In this document: positions 23,753 through 35,385 of the stretch, piece by piece
Position numbering within the stretch: position 1 is the stretch's first letter
Layout: each line of letters starts with the position of its first letter
NCBI GenBank assembly: GCA_018296165.2
Contig: JACKQL020000027.1
Coordinates: 62,001 to 126,000, forward strand
From: Termitomyces sp. T153
Lineage: Eukaryota; Basidiomycota; Agaricomycetes; Agaricales; Lyophyllaceae
Direction of reading: 5' to 3'
Length of the DNA: 64,000 nt
The notes under the pieces: model-generated
Told to the model about the DNA's origin: nothing
Seen by the model: only the letters and a program-made list of their open reading frames with translations
Database searches by the model: none
Program-made: the position numbers and the translations under genes

Positions 23753-25676
23753 TATCAGGTTCTGCTGACTATGGGGGCTTAGCTACACTGGGCAAGTCCT
23801 TACTAGGTGGACACAATGCCCTGTGCTTATAACCTAGCACTCTGGGGTTGGCATGGAGTGGAGGGACTTGCAAGGAGAAGCTAATGGGAGTGGTCCAAGC
23901 AAGTCCAGAGTGGTCCAGAGAAGTCTAAGACCAAGTATATTAGGTGTTGGGCTTGGGTGGGCATCAGGAACAAGTTTGTAAGTGTGCAAATAAATTGTGG
24001 GGCAAGCAGAGGCTTTGCAAGTGATGGAGGTAGAGCTGGAGTTTAACAGGGGATCAATTAAGACTTGATGGGTTCTGGAGCCAAGCAAGGAGCAAGGTCC
24101 AGAGTTGTCATAAGAATGTTTAGGGGTCATAGCACATGTGTAGAGTTCATACTGACATTGAAGTTGAAAAGAACTTAGAGAAACAAAGAAAATAGAGACA
24201 ATTGAGATGAGATGGAGGTGAGATGAGATGAGACTGAGAAAAGAGGTAAATTCAAGACTAAAATTAGAAACAGAGACAGAAAGAAACATGAGACACAAGT
24301 AACCAGTTAATGCAATATCAAGACTAGAGTATGGGGTCCTACTCTATGGATTATATACTGACTACTGGAGAGTTCCAGGGGGCAGTGAGTGTGGCAGCAG
24401 GGCTCAACAAAGCTGTGCAGAGTCAATGAGTGTTGGGTACAATCAAGAAGCAGGCCACAGTGATATTCTGATGGGATCAGCTGGGGATGCAGGCTGCTCT
24501 GGAGTCATCATAATGTTTCGGAGCAGGTCAGGTGATGATGATGATGATGATCCATTTTATTTATCTTCGAGGCCTATTTTACACATGACCTTTGTGTTCT
24601 AAGCCCCGCAGTATGTAATGGGGGTGGTACCGTTTTCCCACACTAAGTCCCGCTACCATCTGCCATTAACGTGCCCTCCCAATTTCTAAACCCAGCTGTA
24701 CTTGGCAATGCTTACTGTGTGCGCGCTGGTATTGTCCTACGATGAGGCGCTCGGCCAGCTCATAGCCTCCCACTCCCACGCACCAGTAAGGGTCTCACAA
24801 CTAACCCTTCCCCATGCCTAGATGCTACTTTCGGAAGATCGAACCCGAGATTCGGAACCCGCGACGGAATGAGCCAGTGGGCCGCCTATTGGCCCCAGAG
24901 GACTGTAGTGACAGACATGCCGCACCTTTCGGCTTGACACCCGATCAAACCAGCAGCCGTGGTCGGTATTTACCGGACCGCACCAAACCCATCCGATGGA
25001 CCACACATTATGTCGGCAGCCTGCTCGAACTATTGACTCCTATCCTCACGCCTACCCGTGCCGCGACCCGCTTGGTCAGCGAAGGCCTGGACCCTCTCCC
25101 AAATCCGTCGCACCAGGGAAACTTCTCTTTTTCTGATCTGTCACGAGCGTGGTGGTCACATTGCCTCATTGAACCACGTGCTTGATTGCTCAGTCCTGGT
25201 CGGCCTGCACTACAAAGCCTGGCTAGTCGAGCACGTGCGGGCGGAGGCTTCCCGGCGGCGTTGAAATAACCCACGTGGTGTCTAAGGTGTTTTTCCATAC
25301 AGGCACACTCAGCCAGAGTCGAAACCCCGACCTTGCACTCGCAGATCATGTGACCCGCTTTGGGACGCGATGGTGCCAGCTGAGCCACCGCGCCCCCGCA
25401 GGTCAGGTGAACTAGGGCAGTGAGCCAGAGGTGTACTACAGGGTCAGAAATAGCAGGAGAGGGTTCCAGGGGCTCAGGAAAAGTGTTGATGGCTGCAGAG
25501 AAGGCATTGGAGTTGGTCAGGGGGCTGTCAGGGTTTGCCAGAGAAGCATCAGAGTTACCCAGAGTGGGCATAGAGGGTGGGCAAGAGTTGGAGGAGTTTG
25601 GTGGGGCATTGTAAAGGGCTTGGGGAAGCGAGCAGGTTGGGACCAACATCAGGGGTCTAGGGAGTGGGTTGTGACC
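23753..25676 (-). repeat. 5' LTR of element D, split by a SINE-like insert
   Basis: The LTR sequence is 23753-24535 plus 25411-25676. The insert with its second target copy occupies 24536-25410. Without it the LTR is about 1.05 kb, as in the 3' LTR. The outer end reads GTGACC where the partner LTRs have TGACA. Confidence 0.9.
24536..25397 (-). mobile_element. SINE-like retroposon, tRNA-derived head, 13-bp target duplication
   Basis: An 862-bp, CpG-rich block interrupts D's CpG-poor LTR. It is flanked by the exact 13-bp repeat GCAGGTCAGGTGA (24523-24535 and 25398-25410). On the minus strand the 5' end (25397 downward) starts GGGGGCGCGGTGGCTCAGC, a good pol III A-box (TGGCTCAGCTGG). About 45 bases on comes GGGGTTTCGACTC, an imperfect B-box. 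The other end is a short simple repeat (ATC)n at 24536-24551, like a SINE tail. A second B-box-like GGGTTCGATCT lies near 24835-24845. There is no RT and no long conserved ORF. At 862 bp it is long for a SINE. Confidence 0.75.
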
Positions 25677-26059
25677 ATGGCCACTTCCTCTAGTCAACAT
25701 CCTAAACCACAATTGTCTTCTGCTTCTCAGCATCATGCTTCAGTGTCCACATCTCCTTCAAATCCTTCTCTGGCCTGGACTATCTTTCTTGAATACAGGG
25801 GATTCTTCAGGCCTGCATTGGGCCCCTGCTCCTGACAAGGACTCTGGACATTGTCCCAAGGCACATGTAGCTGTATCAGACCCAGTACCTGACACTATTC
25901 CTACTTTCACTTCTTCCATGTCTGATGACATTGATACCACTATACTGTCCCATGTGGTTGACAACAATGACAATGACACTGCTTTCCATCTTTATGATGT
26001 GTCTACTGAGTTGGAAGTACCATTGTATCAGACATTTGTTAGCTTGACTGATCCCATGG

Positions 26060-26187
26060 TCATGGCAACCATTTTGTCATGTTTCAACTCTATTCTTGAC
26101 TCCAATTGTACTACTCACATAATTTGTGACAAAAGCACTGGTTCTGGACCTATGATGAGGGTCTGGCAGTTCCTGTGGGGATTGTGA
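26060..26187 (+). pseudogene. Copia element F protease (active site altered)
   Basis: The segment encodes CFNSILDSNCTTHIICDKS, the copia protease active site. The usual DSG reads DSN. The upstream frame (25735-26060) is Asp/Thr-rich Gag-Pol linker. The pattern matches the protease damage in elements B and D. Confidence 0.75.
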
Positions 26188-26499
26188 ACTGTGGTATTCT
26201 TGCCCCTTTAGCTCAGGGGGAGGTTTGGTTTTGAGCTGCTGTTGATGGAAGGACTGTTACCTTTGTTTTGTCAGACTGTCTGCATGCTCCAGATGCTCCA
26301 ATAAACCTCTTGTCAGTGGGCTCCATAACAGAGCATTGAAACTGCATTTTACAAAGGAGGCAACTTCCATATATTTTCCTACTTCTTCTCAGCTTCAGAA
26401 TGGAAGACAAAAAGCTACTGTACTGAATTGTCTGTCCTTCTTACAGTGTAATTTCATCTTACCACCTGTTTCTAGTGTGGTTGCCTTACCTGTGGTTGC

Positions 26500-27270
26500 T
26501 CTTCCACCCCTGCATTCCCCAAAGGCATCTGTCAATCCTGACTTGTGGCATCATTGGTTGGGTCATCCTGCTCAGGACATGACAAGAGCTGTGTCGAGGA
26601 AGGAGTGTGTTTTTGGGGTTGACTTCATTGGATCTTTCAATGATGATCAATGTATACCTTGCATAAATGGTATACAGCCTGCTCATCCATACAATAACCA
26701 TCAAAATTGTGCTGAGAAGGTCTGTGACCTATTCTACATGGACTTGTGTGGACCTTTCCCAACTCATTTTGCAAATGGGAAGTCATCTTACTTTCACTGT
26801 ATTCTGGATGATTATTCAAATCTTGGGAGCACAGTTCTTTTGAAAAAGAAGGATCATGCATTGAAACACTTGAAAGGTTTCCAGGCTTGGATGGAACTGA
26901 GGTCAGGGAGTAAAGTTAGGGCTATCAGGTGCAATGGTGTGAAGGAGCTTGTTGAGGGGAAGCTGAAGGACCATTTGGATGAGAAAGGGATTAAGTTACA
27001 ATCAATGGCAGCATATGCACATCAGCAGAATGGGAAGGCAGAATGGTACATTTGAACAATTGAAGACATGACTCAGATGATGATGGCTGAATCTGGTCTT
27101 CCCATATCATTTCTTGGGGATGCTATACTGATTACACAATACCTATTGCCTTCCAACATCTACCTTGCTGGATCATGTCATGCCTTATGAGGTTGTTGAG
27201 GGTGCCAAGCCTGATCTGTCCCATCTTTGGGTCTGGGGTTGTCAATGTTTTGTATTTTATCCAAAAGAGA
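26500..27270 (+). pseudogene. Copia element F integrase (broken)
   Basis: The GAG-pre-integrase finger (LWHHWLGHP..., then CIPC) is followed by the core: FYMDLCGPF (first Asp), AIRCNGVKELVEG (second acidic position now Asn) and QQNGKAEWYI (Glu kept), then a TGA where family members usually have Arg. The frame 26336-27055 is otherwise open. These changes would inactivate the enzyme. Confidence 0.85.
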
Positions 27271-27879
27271 TGAGGTGAAAGAGTGATACCAGGTGTTTTG
27301 AGGCAATTTTTGTGGAGTATGGGGAAGGTCATGTGGGTTGACATGTTCAGGTATACAAATGGTGATCACTATATTTCACAGAATGTCATGATCAATGAGA
27401 ATGTGAGGGGCAAGATTCAACCTCATACTATTGCACAAGAAGACTCTACACTATCTTTACCTGATACTCCCTCCTGTGACAATCATCATATTTTATATCA
27501 GACACCATCTAATGTCAAGGAGATATCACCATTGTCAGATTCTGAGGTCTTGCCAATTTCATCCCCTCAGTCACTGACTTGCCTTTGTCAGAAGATAATA
27601 ATGATGGATGCAGGCCAAGCTTACTTTGATGACATGCACAAATGGAATGAGTGCCTTGTTTGTCTTTGTGCTGACAACCAGGCTAAACTGGAGCCTCACC
27701 AAGGTCTTTCTGCCATACTTGACCTTAATTCAAGTTTGGATGCTGAGGATTTTCCTGATACATTAACAGATCTTGCTGAATTTGGGAATTTGGCTATAAA
27801 CAACTATAAGGCTTATGTGGCACATGGATCAGATATACCTCAATTCATAAATCCCAAAGAATACAATCTCAACAAATCT

Positions 27880-28776
27880 CCTGAGAATTACTATGAAGCT
27901 ACAGGACTGTGGATGTGTGGTGGGCAGCAATGGATAGGGAGATATCAAGTCTTAAGGAGCAACAGGTGTTTGTACCAGCAGATCTTCCTCCTGGATGGAA
28001 TGCAATAGGTGTGAGATGGGTATATGCGCATAAGTTCAATCCAGATGGATCAATAATTTGTGGGATGGAGAAGGCTCAGCTGGTAGCTCAGGGATTTAGT
28101 CAACAACCAGAGGACTATGGAACAACATATGCTCCTGTAGTGAAGATGACAAGTATTTGAATGACTCTGGCTTACATGACTTGGACTTGTTCACATTTCA
28201 TGTGAAGATGGCTTTTCTCAATGCTCCCTTAATACATGAATTATATTGTGAACAGGTTCCAGGATTTCCTGAGTTGAATCCAAAGAAAGTCAATCATGTT
28301 CTATGTGCTCTATATGGTCTCAAGCAGGCTTTGCACAAATGGTATGAAGTAATCCATGAGGAACTCAAATTGTATGGACTCACAAGATGCAAGGTGGATC
28401 ATGTGGTCTTCTTTGAATGTTTCTCCACTCCTCCTGATCCATCAATTACCATGCCTTCTAATGGACAAGATCTCTTCATAATAATATGTATTCATGTTGA
28501 TAATGGCTTGAACACAACTAACTTGAGAGCACTCTATGATTGGATCTTATGGAAAGCAATTCAAAGTTAAGGATTCAGGAGCTACAAGTCTATATCTGGG
28601 TATTGGGATAGATTGAGATTATTCAAAAAAAAAGCTATGGCTATCACAGAAAGGTTATGTCCTTGACCTGGTCACTACATATCACATGTTTGATGCCTCA
28701 CACTATCACTTCCCTTGTCTGGAAAGCTACAAGATCTACCTGATCTGCTACTGAATGCTCTACCAAAAATCACTGA
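27880..28776 (+). pseudogene. Copia element F reverse transcriptase (broken)
   Basis: RT blocks include RWVYAHKFNPDGSI, ARLVAQGF-like QLVAQGFSQQPEDY, YAPVVKMTS, FHVKMAFLNAPL (first catalytic Asp is His), CALYGLKQA and HVDNGLNTT (normally YVDD, so Tyr and the second Asp are changed). A stop at 28158 and a shift near 28565 break the frame. The gene is cut by element E at 28776 and continues at 37345. Confidence 0.87.
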
Positions 28777-29829
28777 TGTTAGATTCAGCTGACTACAGGC
28801 TCAGCTACACTGGGCAAGTCCTTACTAGGCAGATGTGATATCCCATGCTTATAATCTAGCACTCTGGAGTTGGTGTGGACTGTAGGGACTTGTGAGGGTA
28901 AGCCAAGGGGAGCAGTCCAAGCAAGTCTGGGGTGGTCTGGGGAAGTTTAAGACCAAGTATATTTAATGTTGGGCTTGGGCAGGTGTCAGAAACAAGTTTG
29001 TAGGCACATAAATGGACTGCAAGGCAAATGGGTGCTTTGCAAGTGATGGGAGCAGAGCCAGAGTTTGATGGGGGATCAGTCAAGACTGATGGATTCTGAG
29101 GCTGAGTGTAGAGTGAGGTCTAGAGTTGTTGTAAGAATGTTTGAGGGTTTGTAGCATGTGTATGGAGTTTGTAATGACATCAGAGGTGGAAGGAACTTAG
29201 AAGTGTTAAAGGAAACAGAGACCATCAAGGCAAGACAAAGGCAAGACAAGACAGAACTAAGAAAAGAGATAGATTCAAGACTAAAAATAGAAATGGAGAT
29301 GAGACAGAGAGAAAACAAGACACAGGTAACCAACTAATGTAATATCAAGACTAAGGTAACAAATGCTACTCCACATCTTTATATACTAGCTACTGGACCT
29401 TCTCTGTGGATTAGAGATGCAATGGCAGGGCTTTTCAGAGCTGTGTGGGGTTGACAGGTGTTGGCTCTGATTAGGGGGTGGGCCATGGTGATATTCTGAT
29501 GGGAATGCAGGCTGTCCCACAGTTGTTGAGGAACTCCAGAGTGGTTGTGTGGGTTGCAGGGGTGTTTGAGCAATGTACATCAGTGCTAGGAGAAGCATCA
29601 AAGAGGCATGGGGGCCTCATGAGCAAGAGGGGGAGCTGAGGAGGCCCACAGGAGATGCATCAGGGTTTGCTAGAAGATTGTGGGGTTTGCCAAGGAAGCA
29701 TTGGAGTTAGCTGGAGTGGGTGCCATGGATCAACAAAGGTTGGAGTGAGTTGGGGGAATGTTGGAGAGTGCTCTAGGGAGGGGGGGTGTCCTGGGAGGAG
29801 GTCTGGGGGTGTGGGAGTGGATCATGACA
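28777..29829 (-). repeat. 3' LTR of element E
   Basis: This 1053-bp D-family LTR runs from TGTTAGATTC to GATCATGACA on the plus strand. The 12-nt block AATATCAAGACT is at 29341-29352, with a TATA-like TATATACT at 29380-29387, repeating the spacing seen in both D LTRs. Confidence 0.9.
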
Positions 29830-30781
29830 TCACCCCCTTTAACACTAAAACCCTTGAGACATAGGGCATAGGTCAGGGATTGGTGGGGGTGTGGGAATCA
29901 AAGCATAAGCAATATTGATCAAACTGCAGCCACAGCAGTGGCATGGGTAGCAAAGTTGAAGCAGGATTGTTGCCCATCAAGAAGCTTTCCAGGAAATTAA
30001 AAAGGGTCAGGATGTACCCTGGGGCTCTCCAGACTTCTCCCATGTCCTCCTCCACCTATTCCCTAGCAGCATCCAGGTCCCCATCTGCATCTTCCAACTC
30101 CCCCACCTCCAAGAATTCCAAGGAACATTGGGATCACAGGCAAGTAGAGGTGATGTATCACAGTTGTGAGCATGATTCTATCTCTTGCATTCCAGAATTA
30201 CTGACTGAGCCTTGACAGAGTTGTCCATGGCAGTAGCAGGTCTGTCAGGGGTTTTGACCAGAGGCAGAGTTCCAGTGCAGTCAGTGGCAGGATTGGCCCC
30301 CACCTTGTGTTTCAGGCCTGGCCTTGGTCCAGAGGTGGTTCAGCCCATTTCTGAGGTGTACAGAGTTGTGCAAGTGGAGGTGATGCTGGAGCAGTTTGTG
30401 GAGGCTGTGGAGCAAGCAAGGGGCCCCCTAACCCTTGAATGGTGCCAGGCAGCAGCCCTGGTGAGTGATCAGCATGGTCTTACCCTATCAGAGCTAACTC
30501 AGCCTCACAGTGCATGCCCTGCACTTGATGGGAGGAATGGTGCAAGTTCAAGATGCCAGCACTGGGGTTGCAGTAGGACATGTTGGTGTGTCTCCTGTGT
30601 TGTTCACAGCATGAGAAGTGCTCCATCTCATTGAGTTGGCATGCTGCATGTGTTGCGGCAGAGCAGGGTTGGGATTAAGAGTGAGTTGCAGCATAGCTGG
30701 AGAAAGGACAGAGGGGCAAGGTGTTGGGATGGGGCTCTAGAGCAGAGGGTGGGGGTAGTGCAGAGTGGTTGTTGATGAAGG

Positions 30782-31867
30782 TCAGTGATAAGACTCATTG
30801 GTTGCTGAGCATCATTTTTGGCAATTTTGAGACTGAGCAGCAGCTAACTATTTTAACATGGCACAAGTTACAACACTTAGCACATGAGGCCTAGCTCCAA
30901 GGTCTGAAACAATGTAGCCTTTGCATGGAATTTTAGCAACCACAAGACTTGTTGATCACAAGGAACATCATGTGGAGTCTGGACTTTGGGTCTAGAACAA
31001 CAAGGCTGAGACCTTTCTGCGCAACAATCACTAACAACTCCTTGCCAACAACACAGCTTTCTCCCACCATATATGGATATATTGCCAGTTGCATGATTTC
31101 TTACTTATTATTTTCCTTGTTGAGCTTACAAACATACTTGAACAGCATTTACACTTCAGACTTTGCTTATTTTCTTTTCACTTGGTTACAAATTGACACT
31201 TCAAATATATCATAAACACTTTGGCAGTCACCATTGCTAGTGGCAAATATTTGTCTCTTTTCCCATACTATACCTTTGAACAGTATAAATACTGCCTGTA
31301 CATAGACACTTCATCATCAAACCTCACCATCATCAAATACAACTTCTATTGAATCCCTCTGTCTCTAAGCTTACCAGCTTGAGATTTCATTTTGGCTCTA
31401 TTGCTCACTCCCTCCATTGACAAAGACTCAACAACCAGTCTTGCAGACATTGTCTTCAACTTTGTGTGGCACCAATTGTGGGTAGCCTTAGCATTATTTT
31501 GATTTAGCAATGCTAGTGACTATGGCTAGTGACTAATTTGTGTTTGTCCTCCTTTCAGTCCTCTTATTGTCACTGCCCTCTTTCTCTACCCAACTCCTCT
31601 TTCACCTCTTAAGTTTGCTTTACCTCAGCAATGCTTTTGTCTTCATTTGGTTTCTTTCTTTCTTTCTCTAGCAACTTCTTGTTATCACATAGCAACCTAG
31701 GCTAGCACTAGTAACTCTTTCCACTTCACCCTTCACATCCCTGTTTGCTCTTGTTTTCTGGGACAGTTACTGACTCACCCTCTACTATTGCCTTCCTACT
31801 GCCAGCTACTCTATCTAGTGACTTGTGTTAGGTTTTCTATATGGCATTAGGTGGCATAGAAGCACAT
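30782..31867 (+). mobile_element. Unclassified insertion in element E (possible LTR)
   Basis: About 1.1 kb interrupts sequence that is continuous in element D (compare D near 15715-15745). It is AT-rich and has no coding capacity. It carries a TATA box (TATAAATA near 31284-31291) followed by a CATCATCAAACC-type leader and, near 31470, a TGGCACCAATTGTGGG block that could be a tRNA primer site. It may be an LTR plus leader of another plus-strand element. The boundaries are approximate and no target duplication was confirmed. Confidence 0.45.
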
Positions 31868-32021
31868 CATTGAGCTCCCATGGGGTGGGCAGAGAGAAGG
31901 GGCCCCCACAGGGTGCAACAAGAGTAAGCAGAGAGTGTCCCCATTGCCAGAGGCAGGGCTGAGCACTGGGGCCCCAATTAAAATGTCTGCAGAGGCATTG
32001 TGGTCAGTCACCAAGGCTTTT

Positions 32022-32391
32022 TGTAAGGGCAACCTCTGGGGTAGCAGATCGGAGTCATGCAGCTAGTAGAGGGGAATCCAAAGTATATTAGCAGAGTAGA
32101 CAACAATACAAATCAGTAACTAATCACCTAGCAGAGGGGAATCCAAAGAGAACAAGTCTAAGGATCCCCACTGCTTGGTGCAGTGCATCAGTGGGTGGCA
32201 GAGGTGTGGAAACTACTGTACAGGTGATCAGAGTTACTCCTAACTCTAGAGCAATGGTTGCTAAGGTAATATGGAGAACTCCACAGTTCTCTAGAGATCT
32301 CCACAGTCCCAGAAAGAGCTACAGAGGCATTGAACAAGCTGCAGAAGAGCTGGAACCAGTCATGGAGGTTGGAAATGGAAGTTCCCTGACA
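32022..32391 (-). repeat. 3' LTR of element C
   Basis: A 370-bp LTR matching 36904-37253 and 6167-6535. The R-start block AGAACAAGTCT is at 32149-32159. The purine tract follows at 32392-32406 (element sense CTAGAGGGGAGGTGA). Confidence 0.92.
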
Positions 32392-32489
32392 TCACCTCCC
32401 CTCTAGCATGTGGCATCTCAACATGCAGGGTAGAAGAAGTCCCTGATTGCTCAGTCCACTAGTGAAATAGAGTAGATTCCTCATATGGC

Positions 32490-33800
32490 ATGTGGGGCAT
32501 CTGAATGTCTCTGGTGGAACTCCTTGACAAGTCTGGGGGCATGTACATTCTCCTGTGGCTCCCAGGAAATATTCTCAATTCTGTAGCCTTTCCACTTCAC
32601 CTTGTACTATAGTTGTCTCCAGAATAAATGGCTGTCCAGGATTTCTTCCACCTCATACTCTTCATTGTTGTTGACCACTACAGGGGGCAGCAGAGGTGGT
32701 GGACATCACCCCAGGATAGGATCTCCCAGAGCTGGGGTTGGTTTGACCACATTGAACACTGGATGAAGCTGGTGCATCCCCATAGGGAGTCAGAGTCAAT
32801 AGGCCAGGAGTCCCACCTGTCATTCCACTGTGAACAGCCCTAATTAGTGGTGTGACAGCTTTTTTGAGGGTTGGATAGTTGTAATGTCAGAGGCATCCAG
32901 GCAGACTCAATCTCTGGACTGATATCTGCACTCCAGGGTCCTCCTGCAGTCATAGTATCATGCCATATTGTCTCTTGCTTTTGCCAGTGCAGCTTGGGCC
33001 TCCTCCTATGATCTCTTCATCCAGTCCACAAATTTGTTTACTGCCTCATTCTCCAAGGGTCAGGCCCAGAGTTCAAAACCCATGCACAGGTGCCATCTGG
33101 TGTCAAGGAAGAATGGGGAAAACTGGGTGGATGTGTGAACATGGTTATTGTACTGGAATTCAGTATTAGGTAGGAGTTTGTCCCAGTCATCTTGGTGCTC
33201 ATTGCAGAAGAGGTGGAGATACTGTTCCAGCTCCTGATTAACATGCTCTGTCTGGCTGTTGGACTGTGGGTAGTAGACTGTAGTAGTGTGGAGCTTTACT
33301 CCAAGCAGTCAGTAGAGCTCCCAGGTGAACTCTGCCACAAATTACAGTCCCCAATCTGAGACATAGGTGTTAGAGAGGCCATGGAGCTTCCAGACATTCC
33401 TCTGGTACAGGTTCATGGCACCCATGGTGGAGCAGATGGCATGGGTTGGAATGAAGTGCACTCTCTTGCCATACAGGTCCACCACTACCATAATTGCATC
33501 ATAACCATGGGCATTGGGGAGCTCTACAATGAAGTCTATGGATGCTACACTCCACTGTTCTGTGGGCACCAGTAGCAGGTGTAACTGTCTGTAGGGGAGT
33601 CAGCACTGGAGCTTGGTCCAGAGGCAGAGATTGCAGGTACTAGTGTAGGACCCAATGTACTGGGACATCTGGGGCCACCAGTAGTTCTATGATACTAACT
33701 CCAGTGTCTTCCACTGCCCAGGATGCCCTGCAATGTGGGAGTTGTGGTGTTGCTCCACAATCCTCCAACAGAGCTCCAGAATGTTGGGGATGTAGATACA
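32490..33800 (-). pseudogene. Element C integrase and chromodomain (broken)
   Basis: Core block 33342-33569 encodes EQWSVASIDFIVELPNAHGYDAIMVVVDLYGK and ends near YVSDWGL (first and second acidic residues kept). The third-block region at 33200-33300 is frameshifted. Chromodomain-like sequence matching B's lies at about 32500-32690. Confidence 0.8.
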
Positions 33801-35385
33801 GTCTCAGAAGGTCAGGATTTCATCTTGGAGGGCCCATTCATCAGTGTGGACCACCTTCACACCAATAATATGCCCCAACTTCAGCATCCAAGTGGCCTGT
33901 GCCACAAGCTCCTCCTGTTGATTGTCCCTATTACCCTGTTGTATGTCCCAGAGAATGTCTGCCTCTGCTCCATTGATGGCAAGGCTCTCCATGGCTCAGA
34001 TCATAAACAATTTGGAGTGGAGGAGCATGATGTTACTGTTATCCCCTTCCCCATTCCATGGTCCACCCTCCAAGACAGAGCATCTGGTTTCCCCATGCTC
34101 TAGCCAGGCTTGTGGTGCAAGGAGAAGTCAAAGTTGGCAAGGTAGAGAGACTATTGGGCCTGCTAGAAATTGAGCTTCTTCACTGTCTGGAAGTATTTGA
34201 GGTTCTTGTGATCTGTCCAAATCTTGAACTTGTGCCATGCACCTTCCAGGAAGTGCCACCACTTCTCAAACAACCAGATGATGGCCAGCATCTCCTTGTC
34301 ATGGATCTCATAGTTCCATTCCACCACATTCAGGCTTTTGGAGTAAAAGGCCACCAGATGCCACTTTCTGTCCTCTGGAGATTGCTGTGAGAGCACTGCC
34401 CCAGTGGCAAAGTCACAGCTGTTGGCCTCTATGCAAAAGGGAGAGTTGTTGTCTGGGAATAGGAGGACAGGCCCAGAGGTTATGGCATGCTTGAGAGTGT
34501 CAAAGGCCATCTGCTCCAGAGGTCCCCAGCTCCATGTAACATCTTTTCCCATGAAGTTGAATAGCAGGTGGGCATGGTGCAAGAAGTTCTGGATGAATCT
34601 CTGGTAGAAGTTTGCAAAAGCAAGAAATGCCTGTACCTCCTTCTTGTTTTGGGGCTCTAGCCACTCCACCACACCTGCTACTTTTGCTGGGTCCATCTCC
34701 ACTGCTCTGTGGAAGATAATCAGGCCAAGGTACTCAATCTGGGTTTGTTCAAACTTGTACTTCTCTGGCTTAAGGTAGAGCTGGTGCTGGCAGAGGCATT
34801 CCAGGATGAGACAAGTGATCCAACAGTATTTCTCCAGCATTTTGGTGTAGATGAGGATGTCATTAACGTACATGCACACTACACCCTCTACAATGGGGTT
34901 CAGAAGATGTTGTTCATTATGGTCTGGAAGGTGGCCAGGCTGTTGGTGAGACCAAAGAACATGACAAGTGGCTTGAACAATCCCTGGTTGGTCTGGAAGG
35001 CCACCTTCCACTCATCTCCTTCCTGAATGTGCACATTGCTGTAACCCCACTGGACATTCAGTCTAGTGAAGTATCACATGCCCTGGAGGTTGTTGATGAG
35101 CTCAGAGATGAGGGGGAGGGGGTAATGGTTCTTCACTGTCATGACATTGAGTACCTGGTAGTCTTGTACCAGTCAGAGGGAGCCATCCTTCTTTTTGATG
35201 AAGAAGACCAGAGAAGCCATTGGGGACTTGGACATGAACAGATCTGACTAGAGTCCAAGTTCTTCTGTAGGAATGTGTCAAGCTCATCCTGCTCCCTGAG
35301 CACAAGGGGGTAGACCTTATAGCTGGAGGGTGCAGAGTCAGGCAGCAGTTTGATGGCATGGTCCCACTTCCAGGGCCATGCCATT
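33790..35385 (-). pseudogene. Element C reverse transcriptase and RNase H (broken)
   Basis: The open frame 34163-35011 (282 aa) spans the RT palm to RNase H. The catalytic box is YVNDILI, with Asp changed to Asn. QAFLAFANFYQRFI, FATGAVLSQQ and YSKSLNVVEWNYEIHDKEML are clear. The palm start is frameshifted. The remaining RNase H to about 33800 is in other frames. Confidence 0.88.

Larger units (their letters stand above)
13732..25676 (-). mobile_element. Ty3 chromovirus element D, full-length with two long LTRs
   Basis: This minus-strand element is inserted in copia element F. The LTRs are 13732-14780 (3') and 23753-25676 (5', carrying an 862-bp SINE-like insert). The flanks carry the 5-bp target duplication ATGGC (13727-13731 and 25677-25681). 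From the right the order is Gag, protease, RT/RNase H, integrase, chromodomain, then about 2 kb of extra sequence before the 3' LTR. All genes are broken. Without the insert it is about 11.1 kb, long for a Ty3 element. Confidence 0.93.
25677..28776 (+). mobile_element. Copia element F, middle part
   Basis: This is the plus-strand Ty1/copia pol region lying between the insertions of D and E. It runs from the rest of Gag through protease, integrase and most of RT. The copia order PR-IN-RT-RNaseH distinguishes it from the Ty3 elements. The flanking target duplications show that all of 13337-38115 apart from D and E belongs to this element. Confidence 0.88.

Noticed and set aside
24814..25185. 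123-aa plus-strand frame inside the SINE-like insert
   Set aside because: The insert has a tRNA-like head and a simple-repeat tail on the other strand. The frame shows no known domain and is likely fortuitous in GC-rich DNA.
25330..25397. A genuine tRNA gene at the head of the SINE-like insert
   Set aside because: The A-box fits well, but the B-box is imperfect and I could not form a convincing acceptor stem, so it is treated as a tRNA-derived SINE head.
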